NCBI GenBank assembly: GCA_023251775.1
Contig: JAHEYC010000019.1
Coordinates: 1 to 46,667 of the forward strand
Length of the DNA: 46,667 nt
DNA from: Sphingobacteriaceae bacterium
Lineage (GTDB): Bacteria > Bacteroidota > Bacteroidia > B-17B0 > Aurantibacillaceae
Direction of reading: 5' to 3'
Positions within the stretch are counted from its first letter, which is position 1, and each line of letters starts with the position of its first letter. A program made the position numbers and the translations under genes. Below the pieces are notes generated by a model, which ran no database searches, was not told where the DNA came from, and was given only the letters and a program-made list of their open reading frames with translations. Positions 1 through 9,007 of the stretch are shown in pieces.

Positions 1-630
1 GAATGAACCCGGAAATGCACTTACTGTTCCGGTGTTAATGTCTTTTACTAAAGTTGTTCCAGCCAATGTTCCGTCTGATGTCCATAATTCTGCACCAACA
101 ACACCATCGTTCGCATTAAAATAAATATTTGAACCCATCACAGTTATTTCACTTGGCGATGCGCTTGTTGTGCCTGTGTTAATGTCCTTTACCATCATTG
201 TTCCTGCTAATGTTCCGTCGGTTTTCCATAGTTCAGCACCATTTGTAGATGTGGTAGCGCTGAATAATATGTTTGTACCAAGGATCCTAAATCCAAAAGG
301 ATTGCTAGAAAGTGTTCCAGTGTTGATGTCCTTAAGTAAAATGGTTCCTGCTGTGGTCCCGTCACTTTTCCATAACTCAGTTCCATTTACACCGTCGTTG
401 GCTGCGAAATAAAAATTACTTCCCATTACTGTGAATGCATTAGGATTAGAAGAAACAGTTCCGGTACCGATATCCTTTACCAAAACCGTATTGGCTAAAG
501 TGCCATCGCTTTTCCATAATTCGTTTCCGGTAGCAGCCTCATTAGCTCTGAAATAATAGAAATTCGCCATAGTGGTAAAACTTCCGGGATTTGAGCTTAA
601 AGTACCGGTGTTGATGTCTTTTACCATCGA
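1..630 (-). repeat. 144-bp tandem coding repeats
   Basis: The anchor tccata (the Trp-Lys/Met-containing part of ELWxS, read in reverse) recurs at 81, 225, 369 and 513. The spacing is 144 bp each time, with no indel. The units have diverged at the nucleotide level but keep exact length and frame. The array continues beyond the left edge. Confidence 0.9.
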
Positions 631-708
631 GGCAACCTGCGCTGAACAAGGATCTGTGGCGATCAATTGACCAAACGCGCAAAGAACAAGTGTGTAAATT
701 TTTTTCAT
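1..708 (-). CDS. Exported ELWxSDGT-repeat protein (5' part; continues beyond the left edge)
   Basis: The frame is open from an ATG at 708 to the window edge (236 codons), so the C-terminus is missing. It starts with Met-Lys-Lys and a hydrophobic stretch, read as a signal peptide ending near the Ala-Gln of CSAQ. The rest is a repeat of exactly 48 residues with the core ELWKSDGTxAGTxLVKDINTG, followed by a SNPxxFTVMGSNxYFxAND segment. Such repeats occur in long secreted Bacteroidota proteins, often with a C-terminal T9SS tail, and are thought to form beta-propeller-like blades. No catalytic domain is visible in this part. A role at the cell surface or in adhesion is inference. A minus-strand ORF at 542-850 overlaps in another frame and is rejected. 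Confidence 0.85.
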   Translation of the reverse strand, partial: MKKIYTLVLCAFGQLIATDPCSAQVASMVKDINTGTLSSNPGSFTTMANFYYFRANEAATGNELWKSDGTLANTVLVKDIGTGTVSSNPNAFTVMGSNFYFAANDGVNGTELWKSDGTTAGTILLKDINTGTLSSNPFGFRILGTNILFSATTSTNGAELWKTDGTLAGTMMVKDINTGTTSASPSEITVMGSNIYFNANDGVVGAELWTSDGTLAGTTLVKDINTGTVSAFPGSF

Positions 709-958
709 TAGTTAGTGTTTTAAAAATTAATAAAATAGGTGCTGTCGACATACCAAAACGAAATACAATTGTTAAAGGTTGGGTGGAATTGAAGAAAAAG
801 AAGCGAAAATTATCTTTTTGTGGATAAGGCTTTATCAGTTTCCGGATCAAACTTTAATTAACCCTCTCAATTCTCTGATTTTCCAATTGTTAGTAAAAGT
901 CAAACTTATTCAATTCCAATGAGGATTTTACTATATTTAGTTTCTAAAACAAGCTCAA

Positions 959-2191
959 TTGGACCTCCTCCTCCTCATATCTATTCTAGTTGCCATGTGT
1001 GCGGTGTTCTCGTACATCAATATTCGTTTTCTTAAACTGCAGCCCTCTATTGGTCTAATGCTTATTTCACTTATTTGTTCGCTTTTGATAATTGCCGAGA
1101 GTAAAGTGAGTAGTACATTTTATCATCACGTTGAACATTTAGTAAGAAGCATAAATTTTTCGGATACACTTTTAAATGTGATGTTAGGATTTTTACTTTT
1201 CGCCGGAGCGCTTCATATTAATCTCGGAGAATTAAAAAAACAACGAGCGGCCGTTCTTTCATTTTCAACCTTAAGTGTTGCACTTTCTATTTTCTTTTTT
1301 GGATCGATCATGTGGGGCGTTTTTAAATTATTTAATTACCCGGTTGATTTTATGTATTGCCTATGGTTTGGCGCCCTTGTTTCGCCAACCGATCCCATTG
1401 CAGTAATTGGCATATTACGAAAATCAAATATGCCCAAAGAGATCGAAGCAACCATTAATGGAGAATCGTTATTTAATGATGGAATTGGTGTTGTATTTTT
1501 TGTTACCATAGGACAAGTGATCAAATTAGGAATTGAAAATCTTTCATCGTTGGATGTTCTTCTTCTTTTTGGAAGAGAAGTTGTTGGCGGTATTGCGTTA
1601 GGACTCGCTTTAGGTTATGGTGCTTATTATTTTATTCGGAAAATAGATCATTATCAAACCGAAGTTCTTTTATCGCTTGCCTTGGTGATGGCCTGCGGCG
1701 AAATTGCACATTTCTTTCATGTGAGCGGTCCGCTTGCTGTAATTGTAATTGGATTGATATTAGGAAATAAAGTAAGCAAAACTGCTATGTCTGATACCAC
1801 GCGCGATTACCATAATAAATTTTGGGAGCTCATTGATGACTTTTTAAATGCCATTCTTTTTGTTTTGATCGGTTTACAAATGGTGTTGTTGCCATTTATT
1901 ACGAATTATCTTTTAATTGGTGTACTTGCTATTGTTTTACTTTTAGTATGCAGATATCTTTCTCTTTCGATCCCTATTCTTTTCTTAAAAGACAAAAAAC
2001 TTTTCAATAGCCGAACTGCGTTAGTTATGACCTGGGGAGGATTAAGAGGGGGTTTATCTATTGCTTTAACTTTATCGTTGCCCGATAGTCCTTACAAAGA
2101 AATAATTGTATCTATTACCTACATTATTGTGATCTTCTCAATTTTAGTTCAGGGATTAACTACGGGAAAACTGGTGAAGAAATTATACTAA
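959..2191 (+). CDS. Na+/H+ antiporter, CPA1/NhaP type
   Basis: This is a 410-residue polytopic inner-membrane protein with about 11-12 hydrophobic segments. Family landmarks are GALVSPTDPIAV, the ESLFNDGIGVV segment holding the Asn-Asp pair expected to bind the exchanged cation, SGPLAVIVIGLILGN and WGGLRGGLSIAL near the C-terminus. It should exchange cytoplasmic Na+ (or K+) for H+ for pH and salt homeostasis. There is no long cytoplasmic regulatory tail, and the length is typical of short bacterial members. The longest frame begins at a TTG. An ATG 12 codons later (995) would cut into the first membrane helix, so I prefer the TTG. The gene stands alone, convergent with the sirtuin gene. Confidence 0.9.
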   Translation: MDLLLLISILVAMCAVFSYINIRFLKLQPSIGLMLISLICSLLIIAESKVSSTFYHHVEHLVRSINFSDTLLNVMLGFLLFAGALHINLGELKKQRAAVLSFSTLSVALSIFFFGSIMWGVFKLFNYPVDFMYCLWFGALVSPTDPIAVIGILRKSNMPKEIEATINGESLFNDGIGVVFFVTIGQVIKLGIENLSSLDVLLLFGREVVGGIALGLALGYGAYYFIRKIDHYQTEVLLSLALVMACGEIAHFFHVSGPLAVIVIGLILGNKVSKTAMSDTTRDYHNKFWELIDDFLNAILFVLIGLQMVLLPFITNYLLIGVLAIVLLLVCRYLSLSIPILFLKDKKLFNSRTALVMTWGGLRGGLSIALTLSLPDSPYKEIIVSITYIIVIFSILVQGLTTGKLVKKLY

Positions 2192-2199
2192 AAGAGAAA

Positions 2200-2895
2200 T
2201 TATTTCAATTTCATTAAAACATCTTGAAGCTTTTTCATGCCACTCACTGCAGTATCCTTAATATGCTCGATGTTTTGAATATGTTCTAAATTAAAATCTC
2301 CCGGATCAACCAACCATTTTTTAATAGCGCTTGGTGTATAATTTACTAATCCCGCGGCCGGATAAACATTTAATGAGGTTCCTATAACAGTGAACAGATC
2401 GGCTTTTCCAACCATATCAATGGCTGTTTCCATCATGGGCACCATTTCACCAAACCAAACAATATAAGGACGTAATTGCGAACCTAATTCACAGGTATCT
2501 CCAATTTTAATTTCCCAATGTTTTAAATTATAAACTTTTGAAGGATCGATAGAGCTTTGTGCTTTTACAATTTCACCATGCAAATGGATCACATGTTTAC
2601 TCCCTGCTCTTTCGTGCAAATTATCAACGTTCTGCGTAATAACTGTTACATCAAATACTTTTTGAAGATCGGCAATTATTTTATGCGCTTCATTTGGTTG
2701 CGCTTCCATTACCTGCTTTCTTCTTTGATTATAGAACTTGGTCACTAATTCTTTATTCTTTTCCCAAGCTTCCAATGTTGCTACATCCTCAACTTTATAT
2801 TCTTCCCACAAGCCGCCGCTATCACGGAATGTTTTTATCCCGCTTTCGGCACTCATACCTGCACCACTGAATATGATCAGCTTTTTTTTGGACAC
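2200..2895 (-). CDS. cobB: Sir2-family NAD+-dependent protein deacylase (CobB/SIRT5 type) without zinc-knuckle cysteines
   Basis: The 231-residue protein has the sirtuin landmarks GAGMSAESGI (11-20), FRDSGGLW, TQNVDNLHERAG (87-98), catalytic His106 in LHGE, WFGE and GTSLNVYPAAGLV. Tyr55 and Arg58 form a YxxR pair like that of SIRT5 and E. coli CobB, where it binds succinyl- or malonyl-lysine. Desuccinylase or desmalonylase activity is therefore likely besides deacetylation. Only one Cys (135) lies in the region that normally holds four zinc ligands, so the zinc knuckle looks lost; I recall the same in other Bacteroidota sirtuins. The start is GTG at 2895, needed for the first beta strand KKLIIFSG. 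It begins one base after the upstream peptidase stop, so the two are probably translationally coupled. Confidence 0.92.
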   Translation of the reverse strand: MSKKKLIIFSGAGMSAESGIKTFRDSGGLWEEYKVEDVATLEAWEKNKELVTKFYNQRRKQVMEAQPNEAHKIIADLQKVFDVTVITQNVDNLHERAGSKHVIHLHGEIVKAQSSIDPSKVYNLKHWEIKIGDTCELGSQLRPYIVWFGEMVPMMETAIDMVGKADLFTVIGTSLNVYPAAGLVNYTPSAIKKWLVDPGDFNLEHIQNIEHIKDTAVSGMKKLQDVLMKLK

Positions 2896-2896
2896 C

Positions 2897-5074
2897 TTAT
2901 AGATTCTCCTTTACAAATTTGAATATCTTATTATACACATGAAGGCGAGTTGGTCCGCCATAAATACCATGATTCTTATTTGGATAGATCATCATATCAA
3001 AAGGAATATTTTTTCCTACCATTGCTTTTATCATTTCCATACTATTTTGTACATGCACATTATCATCAAATGCGCCATGTATAATTAGGAATGGATGTTT
3101 GATCTTATCTACAAAATTAACAGGAGAGTTATCTTCGTATCCCTTTTTATTGTCTTTTGGTTTACGCATAAAACGCTCGGTATAAATATTATCATAGTAT
3201 TTCCAATTTGTTACAGGCGCAACAGCAATGGCAGCTTTAATAAATTCGGCCCCTTTGGTGATCATCAAACAAGCCATATATCCACCGTAACTCCATCCTT
3301 GAAAACCAATACGCGTTCTATCAACATAAGTTTGATCGCCCAACCATTTTGCTACATCAATTTGATCGGAGGTTTCTAATTTACCCAAATGTAAATACGT
3401 ACAATGTTTAAATTGTCTTCCTCTTCCTAATGTTCCTCTTCCATCCACACAACATACAATATATCCTTCTTGCGCTAATAACTGATGCCACATATACTCT
3501 GTTCCTTCCCAATTATTATTAACTTCATTGGCGCCGGGACCATTATACGCATACATATACACAGGGTATTTTCTTCCCGCATCAAAATTTGCCGGCTTTA
3601 TCATAAATCCATTCAATTCTACACCTTCCGAATTCTTCATGGTAAAGAATTCTTTTTTTCCCAAACCAAATTCTTTTATTTTATCTCTTAGTGCAATATT
3701 ATTCTCCAATAATTTTACCGAATTACCTTCGCCATCACGCAATTCGTAAACCGGTGGTGTATTAGCATCACTCCACGATGAGATATAATATTTAAATCCT
3801 GTTATGAATTCGGCATCGTTAAAGCCCGTCATGGTGCTCATTCGCTTTTTATTCTTCCCATCAATTTTTACTGAATACACATCGCGGTTAATTACCCCGT
3901 TTTCGGTAGAGGTATAATATACGTTCCTTGTTTTTGGATCGTATCCTTTAAATGCTATCACATCCCATGGTCCACTGGTGATCTGTTTCACTAATTTTCC
4001 CGTAAGATCATAATGATATAAATGATTGTACTCATCGCGCTCGCTTGAAATAATAAATCCTTTATCGCTCACAAACGTCAGATCATCGGTGATATCCACA
4101 TACGTTTTTGCTGAATCGACATACGTTACTTTTGCCGACCCATTTTTTGCATCTACAAAAAGTAGTTCCAATTTATTTTGTAAACGATTTAAACGTTGCA
4201 CCGAAAGAATTCCATCGTTATTTGTGAATTGTAAACGTGGAATATAAATATCTGTATTCTCTCCAAGATCAACTTTCACTGTTGCATTAGCTGAAACAGA
4301 ATTTGCATCAAATATATGACACGTAACTATCGAATTATCTTCGCCTGCTTTTGGATATTTATAAGTGTATTTATCGGGATATAATTCGCCCTTATAATAA
4401 TTCAACGTAAAATCCTTCACGTTTGTTTCATCAAATTTTACATAAGCCAAATATTGCGAATTATTACTCCAACAAAAATAATCGGCTTTGCTAAATTCCT
4501 CTTCATACACCCAATCGCCCCAGCCATTCTTGATCTTATTCATACTCCCGTCTTTTGTTACAGCTATTTCTTTAAGCGTTACAAGATCCTTGATGTATAA
4601 ATTATTATCTCTTACAAAAGCGATCTTTTTTCCATCGGGCGAAAATGCAGGGAACATTATTTTTCCGCTTTCACACACAGGGATAGTTGTTTTTGCTTTT
4701 ATATCAAACACATAATAATCTGCTTTACCTGAGCGCCGATAAATTGGTTCGAAATTTTCGGTGAAAAGTAATTTATGTTCATCTGGACTAAATTGATAAT
4801 TCGAGATCTCAATTGATCTTTCTTTGTATTTTACATCTTTTGCACTTACAAGATCACCAACTTTAGTACCATTTTTTATAAGGAATTTCGAGATCTCATA
4901 ATAGCCGTCCTTTTCAATTACATCGGTATAACTTAAACCATCTTGCATGGCGTTGAATCCTTGAATACCTTTTGCGCCGTAGGTACTTTTCGACCAAATA
5001 TCTTCCAGGGTTATACGTTGCGACCGCACATTAAATGTTAGTAAGAGAACCGGAATAAGCAGAAACTTTTTCAT
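2897..5074 (-). CDS. S9B dipeptidyl-peptidase IV-type serine peptidase
   Basis: This 725-residue protein has a signal peptide (about residues 1-18), an N-terminal DPP IV beta-propeller and a C-terminal alpha/beta hydrolase. The triad is Ser595 in GWSYGGY, Asp670 in GAFDDNVH and His702 in NHGIYGG, with spacings close to human DPP4. Glu191-193 in DWVYEEEF correspond to the double-Glu motif that anchors the free N-terminus of the peptide. It should remove N-terminal dipeptides (X-Pro or X-Ala) from peptides in the periplasm or at the surface. It is the first gene of a pair with the sirtuin gene, with one base between them. Length is normal for the family. Confidence 0.93.
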   Translation of the reverse strand: MKKFLLIPVLLLTFNVRSQRITLEDIWSKSTYGAKGIQGFNAMQDGLSYTDVIEKDGYYEISKFLIKNGTKVGDLVSAKDVKYKERSIEISNYQFSPDEHKLLFTENFEPIYRRSGKADYYVFDIKAKTTIPVCESGKIMFPAFSPDGKKIAFVRDNNLYIKDLVTLKEIAVTKDGSMNKIKNGWGDWVYEEEFSKADYFCWSNNSQYLAYVKFDETNVKDFTLNYYKGELYPDKYTYKYPKAGEDNSIVTCHIFDANSVSANATVKVDLGENTDIYIPRLQFTNNDGILSVQRLNRLQNKLELLFVDAKNGSAKVTYVDSAKTYVDITDDLTFVSDKGFIISSERDEYNHLYHYDLTGKLVKQITSGPWDVIAFKGYDPKTRNVYYTSTENGVINRDVYSVKIDGKNKKRMSTMTGFNDAEFITGFKYYISSWSDANTPPVYELRDGEGNSVKLLENNIALRDKIKEFGLGKKEFFTMKNSEGVELNGFMIKPANFDAGRKYPVYMYAYNGPGANEVNNNWEGTEYMWHQLLAQEGYIVCCVDGRGTLGRGRQFKHCTYLHLGKLETSDQIDVAKWLGDQTYVDRTRIGFQGWSYGGYMACLMITKGAEFIKAAIAVAPVTNWKYYDNIYTERFMRKPKDNKKGYEDNSPVNFVDKIKHPFLIIHGAFDDNVHVQNSMEMIKAMVGKNIPFDMMIYPNKNHGIYGGPTRLHVYNKIFKFVKENL

Positions 5075-5272
5075 GCGTTTTTCGTTATAATTAGTAATTA
5101 GTTAACACTATTATTCAAAGCCAAAGCATTTGCCTTAGGCCCTTATTTTTACCGTGTGAATATAGCTATTTACCCGTAAAATTGATAGTTTTACTCAATA
5201 TTTGCAAGAAATATGAACAATTACTACCCTTTTAGAAAATAAAATTGTTAGATTAGTAGAAAAATAAGAACC

Positions 5273-6016
5273 ATGCAAAAATATCGCGCTGTAATTATAG
5301 ATGACGAAGAGGATAGCCGCAGCAATACCAAGAGTATGCTCGAGAATTATTGTCCCGAAATTGAGGTTGTTGGCGAAGCTGCCAATGGAATGGATGGCAA
5401 GGTAAAGATCCAGGAATTAAAACCTCACGTTGTTTTTTTGGACATTAATATGCCAGGAATGAATGGTTTCCAAATGTTGGAAGGTATTTATAACCGTGAT
5501 TTTTGCGTGATATTTTTAACTGCCTATAGCGAGCACGGAATTACAGCCGTAAAAGCAGGCGCCGTTGATTATCTTTTAAAACCTTTAATGCTAAGCGAAT
5601 TGCAAGGTGCCATTAGAAAAGTGGTACAACATTACGAAACGGTTGGTAAAGGTGGTCCGGGTAAATCGGAAAAAGATAAGAACCTTGTATTGATCAATCA
5701 CAGTAAAGGATTTACCCTTGTAGATTATAAAGATATTGTTTGGTTAGAGGCCAGCGATAATTATACCAATTTATTTTTAGTGGGCGGTAAAAAAATAGTG
5801 GCCAGCAAAACTTTAAAAGAGTTTGAAACTATTTTACCCGATACCATTTTCTTCCGCATTCATCGTTCGGCTTTAATAAATGTAGCTTTCGTAAAAGAAT
5901 ACAGTCACAACGAAGGTGGCGTTATTTTAAGCGATGGAACTCATGTTACCGTTAGTAAAGCAAGAATACACGAGTTTGCAGATTTTATTAAATCGAAATC
6001 AGTTTCTCCTAAATAA
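5273..6016 (+). CDS. LytTR-family response regulator
   Basis: A 247-residue cytoplasmic regulator. Residues 1-120 form a receiver domain with acidic Asp11/Asp12, phospho-acceptor Asp57 in FLDINMPG and Lys103 in LLKP. Residues about 140-240 form a LytTR DNA-binding domain (IVWLEASDNYTNLFL, then FFRIHRSALIN and VILSDGTHVTVSKAR). It ends 12 bases before the start of the sensor kinase gene, so the pair forms one operon. This matches the common LytS/LytR organisation of Bacteroidota, in which the kinase phosphorylates the LytTR regulator. Target genes cannot be told from the sequence; the CHU_C protein gene downstream is a candidate only by position. Confidence 0.95.
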   Translation: MQKYRAVIIDDEEDSRSNTKSMLENYCPEIEVVGEAANGMDGKVKIQELKPHVVFLDINMPGMNGFQMLEGIYNRDFCVIFLTAYSEHGITAVKAGAVDYLLKPLMLSELQGAIRKVVQHYETVGKGGPGKSEKDKNLVLINHSKGFTLVDYKDIVWLEASDNYTNLFLVGGKKIVASKTLKEFETILPDTIFFRIHRSALINVAFVKEYSHNEGGVILSDGTHVTVSKARIHEFADFIKSKSVSPK

Positions 6017-6028
6017 ACGGTGCTCCAT

Positions 6029-8938
6029 ATGCCATCAAAAAAGGTTTTTTGGCTATGCGTAGTTGTACTCATCAGCCAAATTTACCGTTCGCAAAACCTT
6101 AATTTCAATTACTATAAAGTTGGGACCGAAGAAGGCATGAACAGCCTCAACGTTTTTAATTTGCAGCAAGATTCTAATGGCTTGATGCATGTAACAACGG
6201 ATAATGGGGTTTATATTTATAACGGTTATAGCTTTACACTGGTAAAGGACGATCTTTCAAATAACCCGACCATCATTTCTTCTTTCATAAAAGATAATTC
6301 TACCATTTATCTATCAACGAACGAAAATGGAATTACGGAACTTAATTACAAACAGCGGAAACAAAAGCAAATTGGTCCGCGAAAACTAAACAGTTCGATC
6401 GACCAGATCATTACAGCTGAAAACTATATGTACATTTTGAGTTCTACTATACGTTTACAGATAATTGATCTCAAAACGAATGAACTCATAGTTGACGCGA
6501 TCAAGGAAAAAGATAAAAACAATCAAGCTCACTGTATTTATAAAACGAAGGATGGCAGAGTATTAGTTGGAAGAAGTGATGGTTTGTATGAAATGCAAGG
6601 AACTACTCCAAAAAAATTAGACCTTATAAAAAACCTTCCGGCCTATTCTCTTGCCGAGAATACTAAAGGCGAATTACTTATTGGCTCAGCATCCAAGATC
6701 TTTTTTGCAAAGGATAATAAATTATTAAAAGAAATTGTGCCTTTATACAAAACAACAACATTCTCTATGGGTGGCGAGAAAAGCATCAATAAAATGGTTT
6801 GTGATAATTTCGGACGCATTTGGTTCTCATCGGCGCCCAATCAAAATATTTATGTTTATTATAATGGAGTTACGCATGATATATTCAATGAATTGAACAT
6901 TACTCCTCTTTTGATCTCGTGTATTTATAAAGATCAGGAAGAGAATATTTGGATAGGAACAATGGAAGATGGGGTTTACGTGATACAAAATTCTTTTTTT
7001 ACGAATGTATCCATCAACCCCGACAATAAACCTTTGAGTGTAAATAAAATTCACTTTAAGAATGATCTTATTTTTACAGCTACCAGCAATGGATTTTATG
7101 CATACAACTTTGTGCTGAATGAAGTAAAGACCATTTCGGCACCGGATAATTTTTTGAATCCTGTGTTTGACATCAACGATGTTGGAAATACGATCTACTA
7201 TACCAAACGCAGCCAATTCGATCTTTCCGGAAGTCTCATCTTATCTGGAAGTAATTCTTATAAATTCAAACCCATTTACGGTAAACTTGTATATAAATTA
7301 CCTAATGGAAATTTAGTTCTTAGCGATTGGATGGCCAATGTGCTTTTAACCAATAGCGATGGATCAAAAACATTGGATACGCTTATTTCATTTCCCGATT
7401 TTTCTCAAAATGTTGCTTCCGTTTATTCGCATGGCGATTCACTTCTTATTGCAACAAATAAAGGATTATATCTATCGCGATTCAAATCAAAGCAATATAC
7501 TTCCACCGGAAAGAATCCTGATAAAAAAGTTAATCACATAAGTGTTATAGGTGGGCAATTGGTTGTTTGTCACGAGGACGGAATTGAATTCCTAAATACC
7601 GGCGAAGAAATAAAAAAGCTTGGAAGTAAGCCACTCAACGGCGTAAAAAAGATCCGCGAAATGAACGATATGATCTGGATTATTACTGCCGACGGATTAT
7701 TTATTTGCGATAAAAATTTAAATCCGGTTAAGATCTATAACCGTTCTAATGGCGTATCCTCGAGTTCTATTAACGATATCTCATTTAATGAGCGTTACAC
7801 ATGTATTTCAAGCTCTAAAGGAATTTCCTTTGCGTTAACTAATGATATCATTCAACATTCAAATACGCTTAATGCAGTTACCATTGATATGGTTAAGATC
7901 AATGAGCGTAATAATTACTATGATGGAAAAACCATTGCCTTAGGCGCGAACGATAACGATGTTACTGTATTCTTTAATAGCCCTTATTATAACAGCTATC
8001 GCTACAAACAATATTACCGTTATAAATTAGATAATAATAATTGGGCACCATTGGAAAATACAGCGTTTAATATTCCTGCGTTGGCTGGTGGTATAACTCA
8101 TAAAATCATCATTGAAGCTTCGACCGATAATATCAATTGGAGTGCTCCAACAGTTATTGAATTTAAAAAAGAAGAAAAATTCACTGAGTCAAGATACTCT
8201 TACATTATTATCATTGGGCTTGCAACCCTCATTGCTACGTTAATAAGCTATTTATTAATTAAACGTGTCAAAAGAAGAGCTATGAAGCGGATCGCCGATG
8301 AACAACAAGTAAATCTTTTGAAACATCAAGCTATGAATTCGCTGTTGAGTCCGCATTTTATTTTTAATTCCTTAACCTCCATTCAAAATTATATTAACTC
8401 CAATAATAGTTTAAAAGCAAGCGAATACCTCGCTAAATTCTCGCGCTTAATTAGAATGATCATTGAAAAAGCGGCTCAGAGTGAAATTTTATTAAAGGAC
8501 GAGATCACACGTTTAACTTATTATTTGGAATTAGAAAAAGAGCGTTTCAAAAATAAATTTGATTATAAAATTACGGTGGACGAAAAATTGGATGTGAATA
8601 CAGTTGCTATTCCAAACATGATCATTCAACCGCATGCCGAAAATTGTATCATCCATGGCATTTTACCAAAATTAGAGCATGGTAAACTGGATATTACATT
8701 CACAAAAACTGAAAAAGGAAAATTACTGATCACTATAGAAGATGATGGTATTGGTTTAATAAAAGCAAAAGAGCATTCAAAAACGGGACATAAGAGTTTA
8801 GGAACAGCCACCATTAAAAATATTTTGGAGCTTAATTCTAAATTAACGGGTAAAACACAAGTAGTAACTATGGTAGATAAATCAACATTAGGGGATGGCA
8901 AGAACGGCACCATTATTACATTGGAGCTGGAATTATGA
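6029..8938 (+). CDS. Membrane sensor histidine kinase (propeller repeats, Y_Y_Y domain, LytS-type kinase)
   Basis: About 969 residues. There is a signal peptide, then about 600 residues of propeller-type repeats (NIWIGTMEDGVYV, RIWFSSAPNQN), a Y_Y_Y-like domain (YYRYKLDNNNW), one membrane helix at about 723-745, a His_kinase domain with His776 in SPHFIFNSL, and an HATPase region (IQPHAENCIIHG, then EDDGIG). The large sensor part is expected in the periplasm, as in hybrid two-component systems of Bacteroidota, but here the receiver is a separate LytTR protein just upstream. A GTG at 6020 is in frame four bases after the regulator stop. I prefer the ATG at 6029 because a clean signal peptide follows it. 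The ligand is unknown. Confidence 0.92.
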   Translation: MPSKKVFWLCVVVLISQIYRSQNLNFNYYKVGTEEGMNSLNVFNLQQDSNGLMHVTTDNGVYIYNGYSFTLVKDDLSNNPTIISSFIKDNSTIYLSTNENGITELNYKQRKQKQIGPRKLNSSIDQIITAENYMYILSSTIRLQIIDLKTNELIVDAIKEKDKNNQAHCIYKTKDGRVLVGRSDGLYEMQGTTPKKLDLIKNLPAYSLAENTKGELLIGSASKIFFAKDNKLLKEIVPLYKTTTFSMGGEKSINKMVCDNFGRIWFSSAPNQNIYVYYNGVTHDIFNELNITPLLISCIYKDQEENIWIGTMEDGVYVIQNSFFTNVSINPDNKPLSVNKIHFKNDLIFTATSNGFYAYNFVLNEVKTISAPDNFLNPVFDINDVGNTIYYTKRSQFDLSGSLILSGSNSYKFKPIYGKLVYKLPNGNLVLSDWMANVLLTNSDGSKTLDTLISFPDFSQNVASVYSHGDSLLIATNKGLYLSRFKSKQYTSTGKNPDKKVNHISVIGGQLVVCHEDGIEFLNTGEEIKKLGSKPLNGVKKIREMNDMIWIITADGLFICDKNLNPVKIYNRSNGVSSSSINDISFNERYTCISSSKGISFALTNDIIQHSNTLNAVTIDMVKINERNNYYDGKTIALGANDNDVTVFFNSPYYNSYRYKQYYRYKLDNNNWAPLENTAFNIPALAGGITHKIIIEASTDNINWSAPTVIEFKKEEKFTESRYSYIIIIGLATLIATLISYLLIKRVKRRAMKRIADEQQVNLLKHQAMNSLLSPHFIFNSLTSIQNYINSNNSLKASEYLAKFSRLIRMIIEKAAQSEILLKDEITRLTYYLELEKERFKNKFDYKITVDEKLDVNTVAIPNMIIQPHAENCIIHGILPKLEHGKLDITFTKTEKGKLLITIEDDGIGLIKAKEHSKTGHKSLGTATIKNILELNSKLTGKTQVVTMVDKSTLGDGKNGTIITLELEL

Positions 8939-9007
8939 AGACAGAAGGGCTAATAATTTCGATATATTCCCAAAAAACCTAAGTACGAATTTTGTAAATT
9001 AGCAAGA

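Noticed and set aside
542-850. Minus-strand 102-residue reading frame
   Set aside because: It overlaps the repeat protein in another frame, has no family pattern and covers the true start at 708.
8935-8982. Fifteen-codon frame overlapping the kinase stop
   Set aside because: Too short, with no recognisable feature; it probably reflects chance in the leader of the CHU_C gene.
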